Source of the DNA: Mycobacterium sp. IS-1742
GTDB lineage: Bacteria > Actinomycetota > Actinomycetes > Mycobacteriales > Mycobacteriaceae
Assembly (NCBI RefSeq): GCF_001500125.1
Contig: NZ_LQIV01000045.1
Location: 62,001-126,000, forward strand
Length of the DNA stretch: 64,000 bases
Direction: 5' to 3'
Shown here: piece after piece, positions 27,554 through 36,878 of the stretch
Numbering within the stretch: position 1 is the first letter of the stretch
Layout: each line of letters opens with the position of its first letter
Position numbers and translations under genes: made by a program
The notes under the pieces: model-generated
What the model saw: the letters and a program-made list of their open reading frames with translations, nothing else
The model's database searches: none
Told to the model about the DNA's origin: nothing

Positions 27554-28914
27554 CGGCGCACCAGAAGTCCCTCTGGGAGAACAGGATCACGCGGGCCCTG
27601 CGGCTCGGCGGGATAGCCGACCGCCACGGCGCCCAGCGGTTCCCACTCCGCGGGCAGGTCCAGCTCCGCACGCACCACATCGGCGGCGAAGATCGTCGAG
27701 CCGACCCAGCAGCTGCCCACGTCCCGCACCGCCAGGGCGACGAGGAACGCCTGGACGGCGGCACCCACCGCCACGGTGAACATCGTGTGCTCGGCGGCGG
27801 TCCTGGCCGCGTCGGGGTAGTCGTGCGCGCCGTCGGGCACCAGGAACGGGATGACGACTTCCGGTGCGTCGTAAAGGATCTGACCACGGGCCAGCCGGCG
27901 CTCGACGGCGTCGGCGGACAGGCCGTCGGCGAGCAGATCGCCGCGCCAGCGCTCCTTCATCCGGTCGAGCAGCCGGGCCCGCACGCTGTGGTCGGCCACC
28001 CAGACGAAGCGAACGGGCCGGGTGTGGTGCGGGGCGGGGGCGGTGAGCGCCTCGGCGACCGCGTCGGTGACGATCTGCGCGGGAACGGGATCGGTGCTGA
28101 ACCGGCGCACCGAGCGCCGCAGGAGCTGCGCCTCGGCGCGCCCGAGTGACATCGCCTCCTCGGTGCCCAGCCAGAAGAGGTCGTCCTCTCCGGGGCGCAG
28201 CAGGTCGCGGGCGGTGGATCCGTTGTCCGCCAACGTGAGTCCGCGGACAACGGCCACGGGGATGCCGGTGAGCTTGCCCTTGACCAGGTCCGCGGCGGCG
28301 GCGATCTCGTCGGCGACGGCGACTTCGGTGACCAGCAACTCGTTGCCGTGGGCGTCACGCGCGCCGGCGTATCCGTGCAGCACGCTCAGGCCGGCGGCGC
28401 CGATCGCCGCATCGATCTGGCCGTTGCGCCACGCGCGTCCCATGGTGTCGGTGATGACGATCCCGACCGTGACGCCGAGTCGTTCGGCGAGACCGGCCCG
28501 CAGGCGCGCGGCACTCCCGTCGGGGTCGACCGGCAGCAGGGCCAGTTCGGTCGTGTCGACGTTGGACCCGTCCACCCCGGCCGCCGCCTGGATGAGGCCG
28601 ATGGCGTTCTCCGTGATCAAGGTGCGTCCCTTGCGCGCCAGCACACGCACCGCCTCCTGATCGACGAGTCTGCGGCGCAACGCATCCCGCTCTTCGGGAT
28701 CGTCCGGTGCGGTGACGATGCGCCCCTCGCACTTGGACACCACCTTGCTGGTGACCACCACGACGTCACCGTCGCGCAGCCACGGTGCGGCGGCCGCCAG
28801 CGCCGCGGACAGGTCGTCGCCGGGCCGGAACTCCGGCAACCCGGGCACCGGCAGGAGTTCGACCGCCGCCGCCGAGCCGTGATCGGTCGCCGAGGCGGAG
28901 CCGTGATCGGTCAC
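27550..28914 (-). CDS. fbiB: F420:gamma-glutamyl ligase FbiB
   Basis: 454 aa, two domains. The N-terminal CofE-like domain (about 20-250) adds glutamates to F420-0 and has [34 protein letters not shown] and [23 protein letters not shown]. The C-terminal nitroreductase-like FMN domain (about 265-450, [13 protein letters not shown]) reduces dehydro-F420. Length matches Rv3262 (448 aa). The start GTG 28914 is in the fbiA stop (GTGA). The first 16 residues contain a tandem TDHGSA repeat encoded by a duplicated GACCGATCACGGCTC block, with no known role. Confidence 0.93.
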   Translation of the reverse strand: MTDHGSASATDHGSAAAVELLPVPGLPEFRPGDDLSAALAAAAPWLRDGDVVVVTSKVVSKCEGRIVTAPDDPEERDALRRRLVDQEAVRVLARKGRTLITENAIGLIQAAAGVDGSNVDTTELALLPVDPDGSAARLRAGLAERLGVTVGIVITDTMGRAWRNGQIDAAIGAAGLSVLHGYAGARDAHGNELLVTEVAVADEIAAAADLVKGKLTGIPVAVVRGLTLADNGSTARDLLRPGEDDLFWLGTEEAMSLGRAEAQLLRRSVRRFSTDPVPAQIVTDAVAEALTAPAPHHTRPVRFVWVADHSVRARLLDRMKERWRGDLLADGLSADAVERRLARGQILYDAPEVVIPFLVPDGAHDYPDAARTAAEHTMFTVAVGAAVQAFLVALAVRDVGSCWVGSTIFAADVVRAELDLPAEWEPLGAVAVGYPAEPQGPRDPVLPEGLLVRR

Positions 28915-29906
28915 AGCGGCACCCCGGCCAGTCGCACCCCGGCGCGCACCATGTCGGCGGTGGTCTCCGGATCCGTCATCAGCAGTGGTATCGCGGCGAC
29001 CTCCACACCGTCGATCTGCGCGGTGTCGCCCTCGTGCACCAGCCATCCGTCGAGGATCCCGGTGCCCGACCGGGCTCCGTAGTGACGGCCGACGCCTTCG
29101 GAGGTCGACGCGACGCCGATCACCGACAGGCACTCATCGGCCATGCCGCGCAAGGGTTTTCCGGCGACGATGGGTGAATAGCCGATGACCTTGGCCGGCG
29201 CCGACCGCAGCGCGCCGCGGATGCCGGGGATGGCGAGGATCGAGCCGATGCTGACCACGGGGTTCGAGGGTGCCAGCAGGACGACGTCGGCGTCGGCGAT
29301 GGCCTCGGTCACGCCGGGCGCGGTGGTCGCCTTCTCCGCGCCGACGAAGGCGAAGCTGTGGGTCGGCACCTTCGCCCGGTACCGCACCCACCACTCCTGG
29401 AAGTGGACGGCGCGCCGCTCGCCGGTGTCGGGGTCGGTGATCACCACGTGGGTCTCGCTGCGGTCGTCACTGGCGGGCAGCAACCGGGCACCCGGCTTCC
29501 ATCGGTCACACAACGCCTCGGTGACCTGGGACAGCGGATACCCGGCGCGCAGCATCTGGCTGCGCACCAGATGGGTGGCCAGGTCGCGGTCGCCGAGTCC
29601 GAACCAGTCCGGCTGGACGCCGTAGGCGGCGAGTTCCTCCTTGGCGTGCCAGGTTTCGTCGCGGTGTCCCCACCCGCGCTCGGGGTCGATGCCACCGCCC
29701 AGGGTGTACATGCAGGTGTCGAGGTCCGGACAGATCCGCACCCCGAACATCCAGGTGTCGTCACCGACGTTGACCACCGCGGTCAACTCGTGGTCGGCGG
29801 AGTCCTGCGCACCGTCCGGGGCGAACCGTCCCAGACCGAGCAGATGCTGCACGCCGAGCAGGAAGCGTGCCCCACCGACGCCGCCGACCAGAACCGTCAC
29901 CTTCAC
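28911..29906 (-). CDS. fbiA: Phosphoenolpyruvyl/2-phospho-L-lactate transferase FbiA
   Basis: 331 aa, the same length as Rv3261. It joins the lactyl or phosphoenolpyruvyl guanosine donor to the deazaflavin Fo. Signatures: [16 protein letters not shown] at the N-terminus, [19 protein letters not shown] (metal and donor site), [15 protein letters not shown], and [18 protein letters not shown]. The GTG at 29906 follows a TAGTCT box (29920-29915) by 8 nt, so it is likely leaderless. Coupled to fbiB and the Nudix gene. Confidence 0.94.
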   Translation of the reverse strand: MKVTVLVGGVGGARFLLGVQHLLGLGRFAPDGAQDSADHELTAVVNVGDDTWMFGVRICPDLDTCMYTLGGGIDPERGWGHRDETWHAKEELAAYGVQPDWFGLGDRDLATHLVRSQMLRAGYPLSQVTEALCDRWKPGARLLPASDDRSETHVVITDPDTGERRAVHFQEWWVRYRAKVPTHSFAFVGAEKATTAPGVTEAIADADVVLLAPSNPVVSIGSILAIPGIRGALRSAPAKVIGYSPIVAGKPLRGMADECLSVIGVASTSEGVGRHYGARSGTGILDGWLVHEGDTAQIDGVEVAAIPLLMTDPETTADMVRAGVRLAGVPL

Positions 29907-30212
29907 ATCGAACGAGACTAGGCGCTCGCCCGCGGCGAGGTCGCACCGCTCCGGCAGATGGGCAACGTCACGCGCGGGACACGCCGAGATTTCCGACGCG
30001 CCGCAGAAGTGTCACGAGGTGGTATGAATTCCTGTTCCAGCGCTTGACCGCAGCCCCCCACCCGTGTGTAATCACACCAGTGTCATTTCCCGGTTGGCCA
30101 GCCGATTTTGGTGTCGCAGACCGAGATTCGATCACTTGTTCGAATTGAACCGGCCCTTCAGCACCGAGTGGGGCCACGTGGATCTACGACACCGAGTGAG
30201 GAGGGGCGGGAA
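29907..30212. promoter_or_regulatory. Divergent control region fbiA/whiB2
   Basis: 306 bp with no gene. Next to fbiA is TAGTCT (minus strand 29920-29915). Toward whiB2 there is a perfect inverted repeat GTGTG-TAAT-CACAC (30064-30077), and an AT-richer stretch (30099-30145) that may hold the whiB2 promoter. The leader before the whiB2 start contains GAGGAGGGGCGG. The open frame to 30108 upstream of whiB2 has no ribosome-binding site and is treated as leader. Confidence 0.5.
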
Positions 30213-30602
30213 ATGTCTTTTGAGCAAAGCGAATTCGATCGCGTGGTCCGGTTCGACGGCCGGCTGCTCGGCTCCGTCGGCGGGGCGCCACACACCGACA
30301 CCGGAGCCGCACCGATCGAGGCCATGGGGCGGCCTCAGCTGAGTCTGGTTCCGGAACGCGTGGAAGCCGAACCCGAGGACGCCGACGATCTGTGGCAGGA
30401 GCGCGCGCTGTGCGCCCAGACCGATCCGGAGGCGTTCTTCCCCGAGAAGGGTGGTTCGACTCGCGAGGCGAAGCGGATCTGCATGGGCTGCGAGGTCCGG
30501 GACGAGTGCCTCGACTACGCGCTGGCCCACGACGAGCGCTTCGGCATCTGGGGCGGGCTCTCCGAGCGCGAGCGCCGTCGCCTCAAGCGCGGCATCATCT
30601 GA
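30213..30602 (+). CDS. whiB2: WhiB2/WhmD iron-sulfur transcription factor
   Basis: 129 aa, the length of WhmD from M. smegmatis; involved in septation and division. The WhiB core has four cysteines: RALCAQTDP, then ICMGCEVRDECL (C-x2-C-x5-C), which bind a [4Fe-4S] cluster; the turn FGIWGGLS and the basic tail ERERRRLKRGII follow. ATG 30213 has GAGGAGGGGCGG upstream and gives the N-terminus SFEQSEFDRVVRFD. Convergent with the Rv3259-like gene (22-nt gap). Confidence 0.95.
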   Translation: MSFEQSEFDRVVRFDGRLLGSVGGAPHTDTGAAPIEAMGRPQLSLVPERVEAEPEDADDLWQERALCAQTDPEAFFPEKGGSTREAKRICMGCEVRDECLDYALAHDERFGIWGGLSERERRRLKRGII

Positions 30603-30624
30603 CCCCTCCTGCCGGGGGCTCGCC

Positions 30625-31089
30625 CTAATCGTCGTCGATCGTCGGGTCGATGACGGAGGGTTCGACCCCCAGATATGTGGCCACCTGAGCCACGAGCACC
30701 TCATGCAACAGCTCGGCCAGTTCGTCGGAGTCCTTGGCCCGACGCTCGATCGGCTTCCTGAACAACACGATTCGCGCCCGCGTGGAGTTACCGCGGACAT
30801 CGACGCCGGCCGGTATCAACCGGGCCAGCGCCACCGGCCCATCGGCCACCACCTCGGGTGGCCACTGCACACTCTCGGGATCCTTCGGCGCCATGCGCGG
30901 GATCTCGTCCACCGCGACGTCCAATCCGGACACCCGTTCTTGCCACCGCCGCTCGATCGGTTCGTAGGCCTCCAGCACCGCCATGTCGAACCGCTCGGCC
31001 CGGCTGCGCCACCCGGGCACCGTCGGCGGGAGAAGCGGGCCGCGCATCTCGCGCCCGCGGCGTGATCTCCAGCGGTTGCGCTCGGCCAC
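30625..31089 (-). CDS. Rv3259-like metallopeptidase-family (zincin-like) protein
   Basis: 154 aa. The conserved part begins at MRGPLLPPTVPGWRSRAERF and includes EAYEPIERRWQERV and ARIVLFRKPIERRA. The C-terminal helix reads ELLHEVLVAQVATYLGV: it keeps HE but not the second His of HExxH, so zinc-peptidase activity is doubtful. GTG at 31089 is chosen since TACGAT (31103-31098) lies 8 nt upstream (leaderless). The alternative is ATG at 31047, which starts at the conserved MRGP but has no ribosome-binding site. Confidence 0.8.
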   Translation of the reverse strand: MAERNRWRSRRGREMRGPLLPPTVPGWRSRAERFDMAVLEAYEPIERRWQERVSGLDVAVDEIPRMAPKDPESVQWPPEVVADGPVALARLIPAGVDVRGNSTRARIVLFRKPIERRAKDSDELAELLHEVLVAQVATYLGVEPSVIDPTIDDD

Positions 31090-31180
31090 GGTCACCGATC
31101 GTAACGGTTGGCTATCGGCGGGTCCGCCGCTGCGCGTGTCCGGCACCACGCGGCGTTTGTCCCGCGATAGCCTTCCGTTC

Positions 31181-31603
31181 GTGAATGTTCCCCGTCGCTG
31201 CTGCAGGCCCGGGTGCCCCCACTATGCGGTGGCGACGCTGACGTTCGTCTACTCCGACTCCACCGCTGTCGTCGGCCCGCTGGCCACCGTGTCCGAACCG
31301 CACTCCTGGGATCTGTGCGTGAGCCACGCCGGCCGGATCACCGCGCCGCGCGGATGGGAACTGGTCCGCCACGCCGGACCGTTGCCCTCCCACTCCGACG
31401 ACGACGACCTCGTCGCCCTGGCCGACGCGGTCCGCGAGGGCCGCGAGTCGGCGGCACCCGCCCGCGGGGGAGTCGTCCCCGGATTCTCCGACCCCACGGG
31501 CGGCGCCCAGAGCGGGGCGTTGCTGGCGCCGCCTGTGCGGCGGCCCGAGCCGACCGGACGCCGGCGCGGCCATCTGCGCGTGCTCCCCGACCCGGCTGAA
31601 TGA
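31181..31603 (+). CDS. DUF3499 family protein (Rv3258c-like)
   Basis: 140 aa. The N-terminus VPRRCCRPGCPHYAVATLTFVY holds three cysteines, and WDLCVSHAGRITAPRGWE a fourth Cys and His, suggesting a small zinc-binding module; the C-terminal half is low-complexity and Arg/Pro-rich. Function unknown. GTG at 31181 follows TAGCCT (31168-31173) by 7 nt, a leaderless arrangement, and rejects the longer upstream frame. It is divergent from the Rv3259-like gene and lies upstream of pmm, a stable mycobacterial neighbourhood. Confidence 0.85.
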   Translation: MNVPRRCCRPGCPHYAVATLTFVYSDSTAVVGPLATVSEPHSWDLCVSHAGRITAPRGWELVRHAGPLPSHSDDDDLVALADAVREGRESAAPARGGVVPGFSDPTGGAQSGALLAPPVRRPEPTGRRRGHLRVLPDPAE

Positions 31604-31697
31604 CTCCGGACAGTCCCGCCTAGGGCGTCATAGCTTCGCGAACGATCCCTCCGGTGCGGATAGGCTGACGGAAACGTCCCCGACTCCAAGGAGTTGT

Positions 31698-33095
31698 ATG
31701 TCTAGGCCGGCTGCGGCGGTGCATCGCGTCATCAAGGCGTATGACGTACGTGGCCTGGTCGGCGAGGAACTCGACGCGGCGTTCGTGGCCGACGTCGGCG
31801 GAGCGTTCGCACGGCTGGTCGCCGACAGCGCCGGCCAGGTCGTGATCGGCCACGACATGCGGTCGAGTTCACCCGCGCTGTCGGAGGCCTTCGCCGAGGG
31901 CGTGCTGGCCCAGGGCCTCGATGTCGTCCGGATCGGGCTGGCGTCCACCGATCAGCTGTACTTCGCCTCGGGGTTGCTGGACTGCCCCGGGGCCATGTTC
32001 ACCGCCAGCCACAACCCGGCCGCCTACAACGGCATCAAGCTGTGCCGCGCCGGGGCCAAACCGGTCGGCCGCGACACCGGGCTCACCCAGATCGCCGAGC
32101 AGGTCATCGACGGCGTGCCCGCCCATGACGGACCTCGCGGCACTGCATCCGACCGCGACGTGCTGACCGACTACGGCGCATTCCTGCGGTCGCTGGTGCC
32201 GATCTCCGGGCGGCGTCCCCTGCGCGTCGCCGTCGACGCCGGGAACGGGATGGCCGGGCACACGACGCCGGCGGTCCTCGGCCCCATCGACGCGGTCACC
32301 CTGCTGCCGCTGTTCTTCGAACTCGACGGCACCTTCCCCAACCACGAGGCCAACCCCCTGGACCCGGCCAACCTGATCGACCTGCAGGCCTTCGTGCTCG
32401 AGACCCGTGCTGATATCGGGCTGGCCTTCGACGGGGACGCCGACCGCTGCTTCGTCGTCGACGAGAAGGGTCGGGCGGTGTCGCCCTCGGCGGTGACCGC
32501 GCTGGTGGCCGCGCGCGAACTCGGCCGGGAGATCGGCGCGACGATCATCCACAACCTGATCACCTCGCGCGCGGTGCCCGAACTGGTCGCCGAACGCGGC
32601 GGCACGGCGGTGCGTTCGCGGGTCGGGCACTCCTACATCAAGGGATTGATGGCCGAGACCGGGGCGATCTTCGGGGGCGAACATTCCGCGCACTACTACT
32701 TCCGCGACTTCTGGGGTGCCGACTCCGGGATGCTCGCCGCGCTGCACGTGCTGGCCGCACTCGGCGAACAGGATCGTCCGCTGTCGGATTTCATGGCCGA
32801 CTACCAGCGTTACGAGGCGTCCGGCGAGATCAACTTCACCGTCGCCGACGCGCCCGCGTGCGTGGAGGCGGTGCTCAAGTCCTTCGGCACCCGCATCCAC
32901 TCGATCGACCACCTCGACGGGGTGACGGTCGACCTCGGTGGCGGCCAGTGGTTCAACCTGCGCACCTCCAACACCGAACCGTTGCTGCGCCTCAACGTCG
33001 AGGCGCGCACGGGCGAGGAGGTCGACGAGGTGGTCGGGCAGGTCTCCGAGACCGTTCACGCCCAGAACGCAGAACCAGGCGGGACATCGACGTGA
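31698..33095 (+). CDS. manB: Phosphomannomutase/phosphoglucomutase
   Basis: 465 aa, orthologue of Rv3257c. It turns mannose-6-phosphate into mannose-1-phosphate. Catalytic phosphoserine loop: FTASHNPAAYNGIKL. Metal loop: AFDGDADRCF. Sugar-binding loop: IFGGEHSAHYYF. Phosphate-binding loop: RTSNTEPLLRLN. AAGGAG is 7 nt before ATG 31698; a TAGGCT box (31661-31666) is a candidate -10. It ends in a GTGA overlap with the next gene, forming the operon pmm-Rv3256c-manA that feeds the guanylyltransferase at 25938. Confidence 0.95.
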   Translation: MSRPAAAVHRVIKAYDVRGLVGEELDAAFVADVGGAFARLVADSAGQVVIGHDMRSSSPALSEAFAEGVLAQGLDVVRIGLASTDQLYFASGLLDCPGAMFTASHNPAAYNGIKLCRAGAKPVGRDTGLTQIAEQVIDGVPAHDGPRGTASDRDVLTDYGAFLRSLVPISGRRPLRVAVDAGNGMAGHTTPAVLGPIDAVTLLPLFFELDGTFPNHEANPLDPANLIDLQAFVLETRADIGLAFDGDADRCFVVDEKGRAVSPSAVTALVAARELGREIGATIIHNLITSRAVPELVAERGGTAVRSRVGHSYIKGLMAETGAIFGGEHSAHYYFRDFWGADSGMLAALHVLAALGEQDRPLSDFMADYQRYEASGEINFTVADAPACVEAVLKSFGTRIHSIDHLDGVTVDLGGGQWFNLRTSNTEPLLRLNVEARTGEEVDEVVGQVSETVHAQNAEPGGTST

Positions 33096-34183
33096 CCGGA
33101 TCATCGGCTGCCCTGGTAGACCTCGACGACGGTGAGGCCCTGCTGGCCGCCGACCGCGACGGTCTGCTGAGGGCGGCCGCGATGGCCGGCGCGCAGGTGC
33201 GCGCCACGGCGGCCGCGCTCGACGAGGGCCTGCTCGAGTCGCTGCGTTCGGGTCAGCCGCCGCGCACCGTGATCTGGGTGGCGGGTCGCGGCGCGGCCGA
33301 GACCGCCGGTGCGGTGCTGGCCGCCGCGTTCGGCGCCGTCGTCGCCGCCCCGATCGTGACGGTCGGCGCGGCGCCGCCCTGGATCGGCGCGCTCGACGTG
33401 ATCGTGGTCGCCGGTGACGACCCCGGCGATCCCGCGCTGGTGTCGGCGGCCGCGACAGGCGTGCGCCGCGGTGCCCGCGGCGTGGTGGTCGCCCCGTACG
33501 AGGGGCCATTGCGTGATGCGACGGCCGGGCGCGCGGTCGCGCTCGCGCCCCGCCTGTGGGTGCCCGACGATTTCGGGTTGTCGCGTTACCTCGCGGCGGG
33601 GCTGGCCGTCCTGCAGGTCGTCGATCCCGGGCTGCGGGTGGATCTCGGCGAACTCGCCGACCAACTCGACGCCGAGGCGCTGCGCAACAGCGCGGGCCGT
33701 GACCTGTTCACCAACCCCGCGAAGGCGTTGGCCGAACGCATCTCGGGACGTGACGTCGTGCTGGCGGGCGACAATGCGAGCACGCTGGCGCTCGCCCGGC
33801 ACGGCGCGGCGGTGCTCCTGCGGGTCGCGCAGGAGACGGTGGCCGCGGTCGGCCTCGGCGACGTGCTGGTGGCGTTGCGGAACGGGTTCGGCGCAGCCGG
33901 GGCGGGCTCGGCCGGCGCCTCGCTGTTCCACGACGAGGAACTCGACGGTCCACTGCCACGACGCGTGCGCACGGTCGTGCTGACGACCGACGCGGAGCGC
34001 CCGACGGTGGCGGCGCGGGTCAGTGGATACGACGACGTCGACGTGATCGACGCCGAAGACGTACCCGACGGACCGGAGCCAGGAGGGGCTGCGGCCAGCG
34101 GCAGGGGGATGGAACAGGAATTGGCGACACTGGCGGTGCGGTTGGAGATGACCGCGGTCTACCTGCGACTGGTTCGAGGTTGA
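33092..34183 (+). CDS. TobH/Rv3256c-like protein with phosphosugar-isomerase-like fold
   Basis: 363 aa. The first half has a SIS-like alternating pattern (TVIWVAGRGAAETAGAVLAA, LDVIVVAGDDPGDPA); the C-terminal part has the features of the bacterial PGI/PMI C-terminal domain (GRDVVLAGDNASTLALARHG, ELATLAVRLEMTAVYLRLV). It sits between phosphomannomutase and ManA with GTGA coupling to the former and 4 nt before the latter. A role in mannose phosphate metabolism is likely but not shown; catalytic residues cannot be identified with confidence. Confidence 0.8.
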   Translation: MTGSSAALVDLDDGEALLAADRDGLLRAAAMAGAQVRATAAALDEGLLESLRSGQPPRTVIWVAGRGAAETAGAVLAAAFGAVVAAPIVTVGAAPPWIGALDVIVVAGDDPGDPALVSAAATGVRRGARGVVVAPYEGPLRDATAGRAVALAPRLWVPDDFGLSRYLAAGLAVLQVVDPGLRVDLGELADQLDAEALRNSAGRDLFTNPAKALAERISGRDVVLAGDNASTLALARHGAAVLLRVAQETVAAVGLGDVLVALRNGFGAAGAGSAGASLFHDEELDGPLPRRVRTVVLTTDAERPTVAARVSGYDDVDVIDAEDVPDGPEPGGAAASGRGMEQELATLAVRLEMTAVYLRLVRG

Positions 34184-34187
34184 TCGG

Positions 34188-35417
34188 GTGCATCTGCTGA
34201 GGGGAGCGGTGCGGACCTATGCCTGGGGTTCGCGGACGGCGATCGCCGATTTCACCGGAAGGCCAAGTCCGACAGCGCATCCGGAGGCCGAATTGTGGTT
34301 CGGCGCCCACCCCGGGGATCCGGCCTATCTTCAGGACGGGGACGGCGAGGTCTCGCTGCTCGAGGCGCTGCACGACGACCCCGACGGCCAGCTGGGCGCC
34401 GCGGTCGTCGACCGGTTCGGCGAGACGCTGCCGTTCCTGGTGAAGGTGCTCGCCGCCGACGAGCCGTTGTCGCTGCAGGCCCACCCGAGCGCCCAGCAGG
34501 CCGCCGAGGGCTACGACCGCGAGGAGCGGCTCGGTATCCCCGTGTCGGCGCCGATGCGCAACTACCGCGACCGCAGCCACAAACCCGAGCTGTTGGTCGC
34601 GCTCGACCGGTTCGAGGCGCTGGCCGGGTTCCGTCCGGTCCCGCGCACCGTCGAGCTGATGCGGGCACTCGAGGTGCCCGAGCTGGACCCGTTCGTCAAC
34701 CTGCTGCACGGACAGTCCGAACCCGACGGTCTTCGTGCCCTGTTCACCACCTGGATCACCGCCCCGCAGCCGCACCTGGACGTGCTGGTGCCCGCGGTGC
34801 TCGACGGGGCGATCGACTACATCCGCGCCGGGCAGACCGAGTTCGCGGCCGAGGTCAAGACGGTGCTCGAACTCGGCGAACGATATCCGGGGGACGCCGG
34901 AGTGCTGGCCGCGATGCTGCTCAACCGCATTACGCTGAGCCCGGGGGAGGGGATCTACCTGCCCGCCGGGAACCTGCACGCCTATCTGCACGGTGTGGGT
35001 GTGGAGGTGATGGCCAACTCCGACAACGTGTTGCGCGGTGGGCTGACGCCCAAGCACGTCGACGTCCCGGAACTGCTGCGGGTCCTCGACTTCACCCCGA
35101 CCCCCGATCTCGTGCTGCGGCCCGAGATCGCCAGGGACGGAATCGAATACGAATACCGGACGCCGGCGCCGGAGTTCGCGGTGTCGGTGCTGCGCCTGCA
35201 CGGCGACAACGTCGGCCACGAGGTGGACGCACCGTCGCCGCACGACGGCCCCCAGGTGCTGGTGTGCACGGAAGGGTGTGCGGAGGTGCACGCCAAGGGC
35301 GGCGACGTCCTGGCCCTGCCGCGGGGTGCGGCCGCCTGGGTGACCGCCGACGACGGCCCCGTCCGGTTGCTCGCGGCGACGCCGACGACCGTCTTCCGGG
35401 TCACCGTCGGGATCTAG
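34188..35417 (+). CDS. manA: Mannose-6-phosphate isomerase ManA
   Basis: 409 aa, type I PMI that interconverts fructose-6-phosphate and mannose-6-phosphate. Cupin metal-site motifs: PEAELWFGAHPGDPA, SLQAHPSAQQAAEGY (His-x-His region) and HKPELLVALDRFEALAGFRP. GEGIYLPAGNLHAYLHGVGVE is the family signature (YLPAGxxHAYL). GTG at 34188 with GAGG upstream. Third gene of the phosphomannomutase operon. Its TAG stop is shared as a CTAG palindrome with the convergent monooxygenase gene. Confidence 0.95.
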   Translation: MHLLRGAVRTYAWGSRTAIADFTGRPSPTAHPEAELWFGAHPGDPAYLQDGDGEVSLLEALHDDPDGQLGAAVVDRFGETLPFLVKVLAADEPLSLQAHPSAQQAAEGYDREERLGIPVSAPMRNYRDRSHKPELLVALDRFEALAGFRPVPRTVELMRALEVPELDPFVNLLHGQSEPDGLRALFTTWITAPQPHLDVLVPAVLDGAIDYIRAGQTEFAAEVKTVLELGERYPGDAGVLAAMLLNRITLSPGEGIYLPAGNLHAYLHGVGVEVMANSDNVLRGGLTPKHVDVPELLRVLDFTPTPDLVLRPEIARDGIEYEYRTPAPEFAVSVLRLHGDNVGHEVDAPSPHDGPQVLVCTEGCAEVHAKGGDVLALPRGAAAWVTADDGPVRLLAATPTTVFRVTVGI

Positions 35418-36802
35418 CGGGTTGCGACGAGGTCGCGCTCACGCGTGCGCCGCGTGGCGGCCCGCTTCTCCGCCAGCCACAGTCGCATGTTGTGGCCGAT
35501 GGTGCGTCCCACCAGGCGCGGCGAGGGAACCATGTAGAGGCTGTCGAGCAGGCTGAACCGCCGCAGGAACCACTCCGCAAGCACCGGATCGGTCTCCGCG
35601 GCGCCGAGGAACTGGTCGAACAGGGCGCCGACCGGTCCGTACCACTTGGGCATGGGGCCGCTCGCCCGGTGCAGTGTGAGATCGCCGATCGCGTTCATCT
35701 GCCATACCGGGAACGTGGTCTTGGCCGTCGCCTTGCTCAGTGCACGCGCCAACTCCGGTTCGGGGTGCTGCAGCGCCCTGCGCAGATGCCCCGCCTGCAG
35801 CGAGGTCATCGTCATGCCCTGACCGAAGGTGGGGTTGAAGCTCACGACCGCGTCACCGAAGGGCACGATGCCCGCCGGGAACCGGTCGATTTTGTCGTAG
35901 CGGCGCCAGCGACTGGTCGGGTATTTGTGAAAGGCCATGTCGCCCAAGGGAGTTCCGGCTCGCACGGCGGAGGCGACGTGGGCGGGCAGGATCGTGTCGA
36001 CCAGATCGCAGATCTCGGCGAAGTTCTGCGGGGGCGCCACCTTGCCGACACCGAAGGTCGTGATGTTCCAGTTGCCGTCCTCGTAGAGCAGCATCCCGAC
36101 GCCCACCGGCCGTTCCACCGACGCGCCTGCGACCACCACCTTCTCGGCCAGCAGCCCCTCGGGGATGTGGACCTGCTGGGTGGCGTAGGCGATGCCGACG
36201 TCGACGGTGTCCTCGGGTGGGCGTTCGAAACCCCACTGCGTCAACCACACCGGGAGCCGGGTGCCGCGACCGGTGGCGTCGACGACGAGGTCGGCCGCCA
36301 CCGTCTCCGGCTCGCGCTCGGCGTCGAGGAGCACACCGGTGACGCGCCGGGCGACGGGATCGAAGACCGGTTCGCCGACCGAACGCTGTTCGACGGTCAC
36401 GTTCGGGATCGCCATGGTGCGCCGACGGATCTGCCATTCCAGCTGCGGCCGGCTGGGGACGTAGGCGGTGAACTCGTCGCGCAGCGTGTGCTTGGTCCCC
36501 AACACATGCCCGGCCGCGCCGAAGTGGATACAGTCCGGTCGGTTCTCCAGGATCGGCACGCCCTCGGCGACCATGCCGTCGAGCAGGCCCGGATACAGGC
36601 TCTCGAACTCCTGGGCGCCGCGCGCCATGAGCAGGTGGACGTGGCGACCCTGCGGCACCGCGGCCCGGTTGACCGGCCGGTCGGGCAGGTCGTCGCGCTC
36701 GTATACGGTCACCCGGTCGTAGAAATCGGACAGCACGCGCGCTGCGCACATTCCCGCGATGCTGCCCCCGACGACGATCGCGTGTTTAGTACTCCGCCCC
36801 AT
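35414..36802 (-). CDS. FAD-binding monooxygenase/dehydrogenase-like protein (Rv3254-like)
   Basis: 462 aa, the same length as Rv3254. The N-terminal FAD motif is AIVVGGSIAGMCAARVL, with VTVYERDDLPDRP; the mid motif VVDATGRGTRLPVWL and FPAGIVPFGDAVVSFNP with GD in the FAD-ribityl position place it in the group A flavoprotein family, near geranylgeranyl reductase-like and hydroxylase members. Substrate unknown. The ATG at 36802 follows TACTGT (minus 36814-36809) by 6 nt, so the transcript is probably leaderless; that box is half of a palindrome shared with the permease promoter. Confidence 0.88.
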   Translation of the reverse strand: MGRSTKHAIVVGGSIAGMCAARVLSDFYDRVTVYERDDLPDRPVNRAAVPQGRHVHLLMARGAQEFESLYPGLLDGMVAEGVPILENRPDCIHFGAAGHVLGTKHTLRDEFTAYVPSRPQLEWQIRRRTMAIPNVTVEQRSVGEPVFDPVARRVTGVLLDAEREPETVAADLVVDATGRGTRLPVWLTQWGFERPPEDTVDVGIAYATQQVHIPEGLLAEKVVVAGASVERPVGVGMLLYEDGNWNITTFGVGKVAPPQNFAEICDLVDTILPAHVASAVRAGTPLGDMAFHKYPTSRWRRYDKIDRFPAGIVPFGDAVVSFNPTFGQGMTMTSLQAGHLRRALQHPEPELARALSKATAKTTFPVWQMNAIGDLTLHRASGPMPKWYGPVGALFDQFLGAAETDPVLAEWFLRRFSLLDSLYMVPSPRLVGRTIGHNMRLWLAEKRAATRRTRERDLVATR

Positions 36803-36808
36803 CGGTGC

Positions 36809-36825
36809 ACAGTACTCGGTACTGT
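36809..36825. promoter_or_regulatory. Palindromic divergent promoter/operator between monooxygenase and permease genes
   Basis: ACAGTACTCGGTACTGT: 7-bp arms around a 3-nt centre, perfect. Each arm holds a TACTGT -10 hexamer, one reading left (36814-36809, 6 nt before the monooxygenase ATG) and one reading right (36820-36825, about 50 nt before the permease ATG). A protein bound here would block both. A related AGTACTC occurs at 36788-36794. Confidence 0.5.
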
Positions 36826-36878
36826 CCCCGAATCCAGGCCCTCAACTCGCATCGCGACCCATCCGAAAGGGAAACGTC

